Of a DNA stretch of 64,000 bases, positions 11,041-21,554 are shown piece by piece. The notes below the pieces were generated by a model, which was given only the letters and a program-made list of their open reading frames with translations, was not told the DNA's origin and made no database searches. Source of the stretch: Portulaca oleracea. Lineage: Eukaryota; Streptophyta; Magnoliopsida; Caryophyllales; Portulacaceae. The position numbers and the translations under genes are program-made. Location: assembly GCA_029582165.1 (NCBI GenBank), contig CM055893.1, positions 25,333,179 to 25,397,178 of the forward strand. Reading direction: 5' to 3'. Each line of letters opens with the position of its first letter. The stretch's first letter is position 1.

Positions 11041-12300
11041 ATAAATCCTGCAGGGGTCTACATGATGTGGATCTGCGTGGCGATCCTAATTCTTGATGAG
11101 TCCGACAACACAAAACTGTGGCACATGAGACTAGGCCATATGGGCGAGAAGAGGATGTCAATGTTGAGCAAGAAGGGATACCTTGAAGGCACAAAGATCG
11201 GCAAATTGGAGTTTTGCGATCACTGTGTCTACGGGAAATAGAAGAGGGTTAGCTTTTCAAGGGCTAAACATATAACAACAAGGATCCTTGATTATATTCA
11301 TTCAGATTTGTGAGGTCCTGCTAGAGTGTCATCACTGGGTGGCAAGCGCTACATGTTGACATTTCTGGATGACTTCTCGAGGAAGACTTGGGTTTATTTC
11401 CTGCGGCACAAGAATGAGACATTCTCATATTTCAAGAAGTTCAAAGCTTTGGTGGAGAACCAGACAGGCAGGAAAATCAAGAAACTCAGGACTGACAATG
11501 GGTTGGAGTTTGTTGATTCTGAATTTACTGAATTCTGCGAGGAGCATGGGATTGCGAGGCATCGAACCTTGGTGGGTAAGCCTCAGCAAAACGGGGTAAC
11601 CGAGAGAATCAACATGACACTCCTGGAGAAAGCCCGCTGCATGCTCTCGAATGCAGGGCTTTGGAAGAACAAATCATTCTGGGCAGAGGTGATATCTATC
11701 ACGCTACTGTGAGCTCACCTCATGCCTCTATCGAATACCAGATTCCAGAGGAAGTATGGACAGGTAATCCAGTTAATTATTCTAATTTGAGAATTTTTAG
11801 ATGTCCTGTATATGTCCATGTGAATGATGGGAAGCTGTCTCCCAGGGCTGTTAAATGCATGTTTCTAGGTTACGGGCCTGAGTCTAAGGGATATAGAATG
11901 TGGTGTCCTGATTTGATGAAAGTTATTCAGTCTAGAGATGTAACCTTTGATGAAACTGCTATGTTATCTAGAATGGGATTTACCGTACTTCTGATGATGG
12001 AGGAAATCAGGAGAAGGATGCAGGAAGAATGGTGTTCGAGGTGGAGCAGGCTCAAGGTGGAGCTGCTGGAACCCGCAATCAGGAGCAAACTACTGATGCT
12101 CCTGAACCAACTCAGGTTGATGAGCCTGAGATTGAGACGAATGTTCCTCTGGTGAAGGAACAACCATGCATTGCTAGAGATCGTCCCAAGAGGGAGATCA
12201 GGAGACCAGCGCGATATACTGAAGAAGATGATGCTATGATTGCTTTTGCGCTGAGTGTTGTAGAGGAGACTCCTGAAGGTGCTGAAACTTCTACCTATTA
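11041..12300 (+). pseudogene. Tork-like GAG-pre-integrase and integrase region
   Basis: The pre-integrase zinc region [14 protein letters not shown] with CDHCVYGK lies at 11118-11240 and ends at TAG 11239. The integrase core follows: MLTFLDDFSRKTWVYF (Asp) near 11353, LRTDNGLEF (Asp) near 11486, and PQQNGVTERINMT (Glu) near 11580. A frameshift near 11650-11700 moves the rest into another frame (SNLRIFRCPVYVHV, then FLGYGPESKGYRMW). Another shift near 12000 leads to the linker before reverse transcriptase. All three integrase catalytic positions are recognisable, but the gene is not continuous. Confidence 0.88.
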
Positions 12301-13841
12301 GGAGGCCATCTCTTGTCCGAATGCCTCAAATTGGATAGGAGCTATGCAAGAGAAGATGAAGAGTTTGCAGAAAAATCATACATGGGAGCTATGTGAGTTG
12401 CCTAAAGGGCGACGAGCTCTTACTGCGAAGTGGGTGTACAAAAGAAAGGAAGGTATCCCTGGTGTAGAAAGTGCAAGGTGGAAGGCCAGATTAGTGGTAA
12501 GGGGTTGCAACAAGAAAGAAGGAATTGACTACAACGAAGTATTCTCGCCAGTCGTGAGGCATACATCAATCCGCACCTTGCTTGCCTTTGTGGCTCTATT
12601 TGATTTGGAGTTGGAGCAACTTGATATTAAGACAGCTTTCCTCCATGGCGAGTTGGAGGAGGAAATATATATGAGGCAGCCAGAGGGTTTCATCGTTCCT
12701 AGTAAATTAGAACAGGTATGCAGATTAAGGAAGTCCTTGTATGGACTTAAACAGGCACCCAGGCAGTGGTACTAAAGGTTTGATACCTTTATGGTAGGGC
12801 AAGGGTACACAAGAAGTCACTATGATAATTGTGTGTACTACAGGCAATTTGAAGAAAGGTCTTTCATTTATTTATTATTGTATGTGGATGACATGTTGAT
12901 TGCCTCCAGGGACATGTCACTAATAAAGAAGCTGAAATCTCAACTTAACCAGGAGTTTGAGATAAAAGACCTCGAAGCGGTGAAGAAGATTTTGGGTATG
13001 GAGATCCAAAGGGATAGAAAGGCAGGGAAGTTGTTCCTGTCTCAGAAGAAATATCTGGAGAAGGTGTTGGACAGATTCAACATGAGAAACTGTAAAACAG
13101 TTTCAACTCCTTTAGCTGCACACTTCAAGTTGTATGGTGAGAACTGTCCTAAATCTAATTTGGAGGTAAGGAGGATGTCTAATATTCCCTATGCTAGTGC
13201 AGTTGGTAGTTTGATGTATGCTATGGTGTGTACTAGACTTGACCTATCCCACGCAGTTAGTGTGGTGACTAGATATATGCAGAATCTAGGGAAGGAGTGA
13301 AGTGGATCCTTCGCTATGTGAAGGGTACTTTAGAGAAGGGCATCCTGTATGATAGAGGTAGTGCTGCAACGTCTGATGTTGCAGGTTATGTTGATGCTGA
13401 TTATGGTTGAGATCTGGATAGGAGACGCTCAATTACAGGGTATGTGTTCATCATGTGTGGAGGAGCAATATTTTGGAAAGCTTCACTTCAATCTATAGCA
13501 GCCCTGTCTACTACAGAGGCTGAATATATTGTTGCAACGGAAGGAGTGAAGGAGGCCATCTGGTTGAGGGGATTGGTCGTGGAGCTTGGAGTATCACAGG
13601 GCGAGACTGTGGTTTATTCAGACAGTCAGAGTGTTATACATCTGACAAAGAATGACACTTATCCTTCGAAGACCAAGCATATAAGCATATAAGCGTCAGG
13701 TATCACTTCGAAGACCAAGCAGGAGAGATCGTGGTGAAGAAGGTTCATACTTCTGATAATCCTGCAGACATGTTAACCAAGCCTCTATCTATAGCTAAGT
13801 TCGAACATTGTTTGGACTTAGTTGGTGTTCTATGCATGTGA
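12301..13841 (+). pseudogene. Tork-like reverse transcriptase and RNase H region
   Basis: Reverse transcriptase motifs: KARLVVRGCNKKEGIDY (about 12483), LDIKTAFLHGELEEEIYM (about 12622), SLYGLKQAPRQWY (about 12733) and the catalytic YVDDMLIASRD (about 12883). TAA stops at 12774 and a frameshift near 13297 interrupt it. RNase H follows (TTEAEYIVATEGVKEAIWL, about 13510; YSDSQSVIHL). An 8-base tandem duplication (CATATAAG, 13677-13692) shifts the last 50 codons. The polyprotein would end at TGA 13839-13841. Confidence 0.9.
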
Positions 13842-13942
13842 GAGCCCTGCGGGGCCACGCCCTGTGGAGGGGCGTGTTGATGGCGACAGTCAAGATGTTT
13901 ATCAGGACCGATGATTCGTTGATTTTAGTCCAAGGTGGAGCT

Positions 13943-14427
13943 TGTTAGGAAAGTGTCCTAAAATCACCAAATCTATTGATCTCACAATTATTTGTTTCCT
14001 AATTGTATTAGGATATTATTTAGGTTTCCTTATTGTGTTGGGTTTCCTAATTGTATTAGATTCTAAATCTAATTGTATTAGAAAGAGAAAATATTGAGAG
14101 AGAAAGGGGTCTCACGAATATTTTCCCTAGTGTATCCTGAGAGATTGTGAGTTGACTGTTGAGAAATTGTTATTGTAATCTCCTTTGTAGATCGCATCAT
14201 TCCCTGTGATAGTGATCAGGTTGTACTCCTCCTTTCTCATAGTGGATTATTTTCTGGTTGTCCCTGTCCGTGCGTTTTTCTCCGAGTTCTTCGGTTTCCC
14301 ACGTAATTCTGGTGTTTGATTTTATCACTTATTTTTTGTTCCTAAATTTTGTCGTAATATCCGTCATCTCGTTTTCGATTCTATTATTCGCTTCCGCTGT
14401 TACCTTGCTACTCACTTTTCTCTAATA
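13943..14427 (+). repeat. 3' LTR of the Tork-like element, promoter deleted
   Basis: 485 bases, aligning to the 5' LTR except for loss of about 95 bases that contain the TATA box and probable transcription start. The gap is bridged by a short extra copy of AATTGTATTAG, a typical repair filler copied from a few bases upstream. The end CTCTAATA differs from CTCTAACA, so the terminal CA has mutated. Confidence 0.9.
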
Positions 14428-15135
14428 GTTTAAAAATAAAAAAATTAGGACAGTCTTTCGCCTTTAAGAGGTGTGTGTTTGGATTGTCATTGCAAGCGTA
14501 TACTTAGGAATTTTTGGCTTGATGTGGATGATAGGAGAGACTTGGTTACTTGTTTGACTTAGGTAGCTCGTCTTGTTTGTGATTCATCTAGTCTTGATCG
14601 ATTCTTGTGTATGATAATGAAGTTTCTATGTTTGGTACATCAAATGAACTAGTTGTTTGTGATTGTGGTAGGTTAACCCGTGAGACTTCTTGATCCTAAA
14701 AGACTATCATTTTCATAGTCTCATTTCTTTTTGAGTGTGACCTTACCATGTTTGCATCTCTAGAAATTGATTTGACTCTCTTCGAAACTGCATTCGACTT
14801 GTGCATTATGTTAATATGATTGAGGCCCATTTTAAAGACACATAGCCAAAAAGCCACCTAACAATATGACCTCTTTTTGCTAAGACCTTTACTAACCTTT
14901 TTTCCTGTCTTGTTGTTACCCTATAAGTGAGCACCATTGGCCTGTTCTTAATCCTATTTCCCTTTTGCCAAGTTAGTGGAGCAACAATTCAGTTGGGGGC
15001 AGTTTTGCAGTCTGATTATTGGTGACTTTATTGGTTAGTTTGCTTGATGAGAGAAGCATTCCTCATAAACATTATTTATCCCCTGTTTTCATTTGAGGTT
15101 GAAATTGGGTTGAAAGGAAATGAGTCCATCTTTAT
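14428..15135 (+). other. Noncoding internal region of the gag-only element, part 2
   Basis: Between the Tork-like element and the CACTA transposon. No open frame of note and no recognised motif. It is the continuation of the internal region interrupted at 9184 and goes on after the CACTA element at 24734. Confidence 0.6.
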
Positions 15136-15360
15136 CACTACTAGAAAACAGCTCATTTCCCACTGTAATTTTCCCACTAAACAACAGCAGTGGGAAATTT
15201 CCCACTATTTTCCCACTGTTTGATATTTCCCACCGTTTTCCCATGGTTCGAATTGTGGTTGGAAATTTCCCACTATTTTCCCACTAATTTCCCACAAACC
15301 AATTATTTTAATTAATAATTATTTTTAATATTTAATTTCCCACTAATTTCCCACTAATTT
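15136..15360 (+). repeat. Left terminal inverted repeat and subterminal TTTCCCAC array
   Basis: After the terminal repeat, the motif TTTCCCAC or TTCCCACT recurs at least ten times, mostly in one orientation, including the palindrome CAGTGGGAAATTTCCCACT near 15190. In En/Spm such subterminal repeats are binding sites for the TNPA protein; the same role here is inferred. Confidence 0.85.
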
Positions 15361-17176
15361 AAAATTTAACACTTCGACCATCTCCCATAGAAAAATTTCA
15401 TCCCACCAACAATAATTTCATTTCCCTCTAACCTTATTTTACCAAAATTTAAACAAAAAATTAACTCCCACCAACAATATTTTCATTTCCCTCTACTTTA
15501 TTTCATTCAAAATTTAAAGAAAAATAAAAAAAATTAGGGGAATTTGTTTCCCACCGGCCATCGTTTCTGAATCCTAATTTTCCCCCACCCTCAACCCATC
15601 CTTACTCCCTTCGCCCTGCTACCACTGGAACCACACCAGACGGCTGCAATCTGCTACCACTACCACTCCCACTCCCACCTACAACTAGCTACCACTGCCG
15701 CCCCAACCAGACTCAGAAGCTGCCAGTGCCGTCGCCATCACCCTCACCTTCACCATCTGTGCGCGCTGCTCCGGCAAGTTATCGTGGGTTGCCACCGTTT
15801 GCGAAATTCGTAAGTCTCCTGCCCAATTATACTATATACACACAGTATACTATATACACACATTATAGTTTTCATCTTAGTTGGTCTTTCCCTATATTTA
15901 GTTTCTTTCGTTTTTCAAAGTGAATTCAACTCAATTTGTTTCTTATTCCCCCTTCCTCCTTGTTCAATTCAGGGGACCATCTCTTGAATCTTTCCTTCGG
16001 TCTGGGTTCGATTTTATCGGATATTTGCCCTTGAATTTCTCAGGTTAGTTTTTCAATCTGGCTTTTCTCTTATTTCTTTGTCTCTGTGTTGATTTTTTTA
16101 TGTCTTTTAAATAATTGGGTGAATCTGTGGTTTGATTTTGATGTTTATAATGTCTAATCAAGATGGGTTGGTTTAGTTTCTTTGATTGAATTGATTTTTG
16201 TGTCATTATTTGTGTTAATCTTGAACTGGTATGATGGATGAATTGATAATAATGAACTGATAATGGCAGGAGGAATGTATTTGAAATTTACCTAGGACTA
16301 AAATCATGCATAATCAGGAGGGTGCAAAAATAGGAAAAACAGGGGGGGCCAGAAGCATTTTCTACTGTGTTTATGTTAGACCAGAAAGTATCAAATGGAA
16401 GGAAGAATAATCATTTGTCATTAAACCCAATCTCAAAATATTCCCCTTTTTCATTCCAAAGTAAAGCATAAGGTCACAAGATGTGCAGATGATAGTGATT
16501 CCATCCAGCCTGTAATACAAGCCAAATACATAGACTATTAGATGATACATACTAGTGATATAGTACAAGTGCAATTCACTCAACATAAGCACTAGTTTCA
16601 TATTTATTAGGTACATGTCAGACCTCAAAACATAATACTAGAATCTGTTGAATCTTACATTGTAGTTGGATCATTCTGTACTTGAATAGATTCCTCTATA
16701 ATAAAGTTTCAAGAGAAAGTGGGGTGAATTTGGGATACGTACCATGAAAGAGGCATACAGTGAAGTTTATGAAAGAGAAGGTAGAGGTTGGCAAATTAAA
16801 AAAGAAATCAAATTCTATTATAGTAACATGATACTTCTCTTATTTGTTGTAGATTCAACTTTATTTTTCTATTGAAAACCAAATATTGACAGTAGATATG
16901 GTACTTTTAAGAATTCATTAAACTTTTAAAATCATAGTTAGAGATTTCAGTTAACAGTATGAGTTCAGAAAATTAATTTGAAATTAAATTGAAATGACCC
17001 AAAATTACCGTCCTTAAAAAGATACATTACAAAAATTACAATGAAGGTAATTTCAAATTGTAACCTATTCTAATTTATGAATAATTAACGATCAAAATTT
17101 AGTTAAAATTTAGTCAAATTGTCAATTAATTTGGGACGGGGGAGTAAAAATTATTGGGTTCTTTATATATATATAT

Positions 17177-17220
<44 letters not shown>

Positions 17221-17562
17221 GGGCAGAGTCACTGATGGGGAATATTGATCTTACATACATCAATGTCCTTTTGATTTAGGTGGTAGCATGTGTGTAGATA
17301 TGGGACTAGAAGTGGGCTTTGATGCCCTTGTATTTTTTTTTTTTATTTTTTCACTATCATTATTTTGGAATATGGTCCTTATTTTTGGTAATTACTCAGG
17401 CAGAAAACATTTTTTTTCTTTTTAAAAAAGATAAAATTTACTCAGAAGTCATAAGTTAATTACCTCATCAAATACACTACAGAAATCAATATTTTGTTTG
17501 CAAATTGAATCATGATTTGATAATTATTCCTTGTACTTTCTTTGCATGTAAATAATTAGGAA
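15361..17562 (+). other. 5' noncoding region of the CACTA element
   Basis: Between the left array and the TNP2 gene. 15540-15780 is C-rich and has a proline/serine open frame at 15726-15923, possibly a 5' untranslated exon. A TA/CA microsatellite lies at 17166-17220 and poly-T near 17332-17343. A promoter or leader intron may lie here, but no splice pair could be assigned. Confidence 0.5.
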
Positions 17563-17586
17563 TTGATCCTATATATGACACAGGCC

Positions 17587-20500
17587 ATGGAAATCCCCAC
17601 ACATCGTAAGTGGATGGCTAACCGGCTTATTCAGGGTCGTAAAGGGTGTACCCATGAATTTATTAGAGGGGTAAATGAATTTGATGCTTTTGCAAGGCGT
17701 CAACCTGTGTATGAGAGGGAGGGTAAATATAGATGTCCTTGTCTTAAATTTAAGAATAAAAAGTTTCTGACTCCTGAAGATGTCAAAGTTCATCTTTATA
17801 AAAAGGGTTTTATGCAAGCTTATTGGTATTGGACTTCACACGGTGAGGTTCTACCAAATGTGGGGGCAAACATGCATCATAATTCTTCTAGCACCCATAT
17901 AGATAGTGATGAGTACAATGTGGTTGATAGTTTCCAAACCATGGTCAATGACATTATGGGAGAACGTCATTTAGATGAGAGTGAGCCTCCAAATCCAACG
18001 GCTCAACGATTTTATGATAAGCTTAATGCATCCCAACGACCCTTGTGGCCTGGATGCAATAATCATACAGAGTTGTCCATTGCTCTTAGACTGATGAGTA
18101 TCAAATCAGATCATAATATGTCTCAAAGTTGTTTTGATGAAGTTGCTCAACTTATGAAAGAGGCATGCCCCCCAAACAATTGTGTTCCTTTCAATTTCTC
18201 AGAGGCGAAGAAGTTTGTGAAAAAACTTGGTCTAAGTGTCATGAAAATAGATTCTTGTCGTCATGGTTGCATGCTATACTACAAGGATGATGAATCTTTG
18301 GAGAAATGTAAATTTTGTGATAGCCCTAGATGGAAATTAGGGAAGTCAAGCAAGGGAACACGTAAGAAGGTTCCCTTTGCAAGGATGCACTACTTTCCCC
18401 TTATTCCAAGGCTGCAAAGATTGTATGCATCTCGTAGTTCTGCTGAACATATGAGGTGGCATCATCTCAATCGACGGGAAGAAGGGGTTATGTGTCATCC
18501 TTCCGATGGTGAAGCGTGGAAGCAACTTGATCAGGTTAATCCTACCTTTGCTTCTGACCCTCGTAATGTCAGATTGGGGTTGTGTGCTGATGGTTTCACT
18601 CCTTTTGGACAAACCTCAAAGACTTATTCATGTTGGCCAGTCATCATCACTCCGTATAATCTTCCCCCTGAAATGTGTATGACGACGCCTTACATGTTTT
18701 TGAGTTGTATCATCCCAGGTCCAAAAAACCCAACTCGCAATATTGATATATATTTGCAACCTTTGATTGATGAATTTAAAACTTTGTGGGATGGTGTGTT
18801 AACATATGACATATCAAAAGAGAAAAACTTTCAAATGAGGGCTGCATTGCTTTGGACAATTAATGATTTCCTTGCATATGGTATGCTATTTGGGTGGAGC
18901 ACGCATGATAAGCTGGCATGTCCAATATGCATGCATAAAACAAAAGCTTTTTGGTTTGGGAAGGGAGAGAAAGCATCATGGTTCGATTGCCATCGTTTCT
19001 TTTTGCCTATGCATCATTCATTTAGAGGGAACAAGGATGACTTTAAAAGAGACAAAGTGGATAGAAGTGGACCTCCTAGATGCTTGAAAAGTGAAGAAAT
19101 ATGGCAAGATGTGTCACAATTGCCTAGTGTCGTAGAGGACAATAAGTTTGTAGTGGAGGGGTTTGGTGAAAAACATAATTGGACAAAAAGGAGCATATTT
19201 TGGGAGTTGCCATATTGGAAGACCAATTTGTTACGCCATAACCTCGATGTCATGCATATTGAGAAAAATTTCTTTGACAACATATTTTATACGGTTATGG
19301 GTGTTAAAGGCAAAACAAAAGACAACGACAAAGCAAGGATGGACTTAGCAGAGCATTGTAAGCGACCAGAGCTTGAGCTTCGTGTTGGACCCAATGGCAA
19401 GGTTCTTAAACCAAAAGCAAACTTCACCTTTACACCAGAGCAGAAAAAAGCTTTGTGTGAATGGGTAAAAGAGTTAAGAATGCCAGATGGGTATGCTTCG
19501 CGCTTGTCTAATTGTGTTGATATGAGCAATGTTACACTATCGGGAACGAAAAGTCATGATTGCCATGTTTTTATGGAGTCATTACTTCCAGTTGCATTTA
19601 ATGACTTACCCGAGTATGTGCGGAAGGCTTTGGCCGAATTGAGTCAATTCTTCAGAGATTTATGCTCAACTGTTCTAAAAGAGGACAAGTTGCTTGAAAT
19701 GGAGCGAAATATTCCTAAAATCTTGTGCCAATTGGAACGTATATTTCCTCCGGGATTTTTTAATGTCATGGAGCATTTGCCCATACATTTGCCAAAAGAG
19801 ACACTTGACGGTGGTCCCGTTCAATATAGATGGATGTACACTTTTGAGAGGTAACTATGTATGTAATTTTTATCTTTTTAGTAATTAATTTAAAATTTAT
19901 CCAATGCTAACTCAATCTCTAACAGATTTCTTGGAAAACTTAAGAAAATGGTGAAAAATAAGGCTCGTGTGGAAGGCTCCATTTGTGAGGCGTATTTGTA
20001 CATGGAAACTACTTACTTCTGTTCATATTACTTTGAGTCCCATGTACTATCTATGAGAACAAGAAGCAAGCGAAATGAGTACGAACTCCATGATGAAGCA
20101 TTTCAACCCACACTATCTGTCTTTGAGTTGAAAGGTCGCTCTGCTGGTAAACCAGGCAAACGATATTTCAATGAACAAGAATATAAGGCAGCTCACTTGC
20201 ACATCTTGTTGAATTGCGTTGAGGTTGAGCCTTATATAGAGTAAGTAATACACAATGTAGAAGTAACTTTTAGAAAATTGTTCATTTTGGTTTTACACCA
20301 AGGTACATTGATTAATCATTTTTAAATGTAGGTTCTTTAAACAGGGAAAACATGAATGTGCAAGATCATTCATTTCAGATGAGCTATTAGATGAGATGAT
20401 TGCAAATGAGTTTATATCATGGTTTAGGGATAATGTAAGTTTCAACACTATTAATTGATAGAGGTGCTTCGATTTTAATTATCGACTAGTACATTAACCT

Positions 20501-21242
20501 TATGGTCATCTTGGTTTAGGTTAATGAACTTCAACTAGGAGATGCGAAGTATTATCCTTACTTACGCCAAATTGCTCAGGGCCCTAATCGAGTGGTGACT
20601 ACATATAACATTTATTTCATCAATGGTTACAAATATCATACTCAAGAATGGAGTAAGGGCGGGTCCACAATGAATTTTGGAGTTTGTGTCATGGGAACTG
20701 GAGAAGGGGACTATGAAAATGAATATTATGGCGTTATTAAAGAGGTGATTGAAGTTGAATATCCAGGAGAACCCATTAAAAGATGTGTATTGTTTCGTTG
20801 TGACTGGTTTGATACGACTCTAAATCGTGGTATGAGGGTGGACAAGCGTTGTGGAATAGTTGAGATTCGACATGATAGGCGATATAGAAAATATGATCCA
20901 TTTGTACTAGCAGATGCTACAACCCAAGTGTATTACATGCCTTATCCACAAAAAACAAGAGATAAATTACCTTGGTGGGTTATCATCAAAACCAGACCAA
21001 GATCTAGAGTGGATAATAAATATATGTTGCCTCTTGCACATCAAGAGGAAACCATGTCCAATGTGGGTGTGGAGGTAGAGTATGAAGAATTGGTTCAAAA
21101 CATGCGAGATCATGTTGGTTACATGGAAGAAGTTGATATGAACATTCTTAATGTGAGTAATATAGGAGAGGAGGAGGAGGAGGAGGAGGAGGCGGAGGGA
21201 AGAGGAGGAAGAAGAAGAGGAAGACGAAGAGGGAGAATTTGA
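17587..21242 (+). CDS. TNP2-like CACTA transposase, four exons
   Basis: Proposed exons 17587-19850, 19926-20240, 20332-20434 and 20520-21242 (1134 residues); all introns are GT-AG and phases fit. Domains in order: Transpos_assoc-type N terminus (KWMANRLIQGR with CPCLKFKNKKF, residues 5-80), the tnp2 core (LCADGFTPFG, NIDIYLQPLIDEFKTLW, HNLDVMHIEKNFFDNI hold the likely acidic catalytic residues), then DUF4218-like (VMEHLPIHLP to AYLYMETTYF) and DUF4216-like (VLFRCDWFDT, DPFVLADATTQVYYM) regions. These accompany TNP2 in plant CACTA elements. The ATG at 17587 is chosen because MEIPTHRKWM resembles family starts; an in-frame ATG at 17563 is possible. The last codons are basic (RRGRRRGRI) only because of a probable +1 frameshift in the GGA repeat at 21166-21191; an acidic tail continues in the next frame to TAA 21343. 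TNP2 cuts at the CACTA ends in the nucleus. Confidence 0.88.
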
Positions 21243-21554
21243 GGATTTTGTTAGTGACGAAGATGTTGAATTAGAGGGTGGTGACATTTGTTCAGATGAT
21301 AGTAGTGAAGATGAAGAAGATAACGAAGATGAAGATGATGATTAATATTGAGTTAACAATTTCTATTTGTGTATTTTATAATATGTTGGACTTTGATTGT
21401 CATTTTATTGTCTTGTAAGACATTGTTTAAATTTATTATGTTCGTATTTTGTTTTATATGTATGTGTTATGGTACTAGTAGTCTAATATATGTACATTTA
21501 ATGTTGTTCTTTTTACTATGGACTTTGTGTTTTTTTTTTCTCTTCAAAGTGAGG

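Larger units (their letters stand above)
9185..14427 (+). mobile_element. Tork/Tnt1-like Ty1/copia retrotransposon
   Basis: A complete but defective element: 5' LTR 9185-9758, primer site, gag-pol, polypurine tract CCAAGGTGGAGCT (13930-13942) and 3' LTR 13943-14427. Target duplication is approximate (GTTTT before, GTTTA after). Domain order protease, integrase, reverse transcriptase, RNase H identifies Ty1/copia, and motifs resemble the Tork/Tnt1 lineage. It lies in the noncoding part of the gag-only element and is younger than it. Several stops and frameshifts disable the polyprotein. Confidence 0.92.

Noticed and set aside
15726..15923. Pro/Ser-rich frame as a captured host gene in the CACTA element
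   Set aside because: No recognised domain and a simple-sequence start; more likely 5' untranslated sequence of the transposase gene.
20967..21287. Minus-strand Ser/Leu-rich frame
   Set aside because: Antisense of the acidic repeat region of the TNP2 gene.
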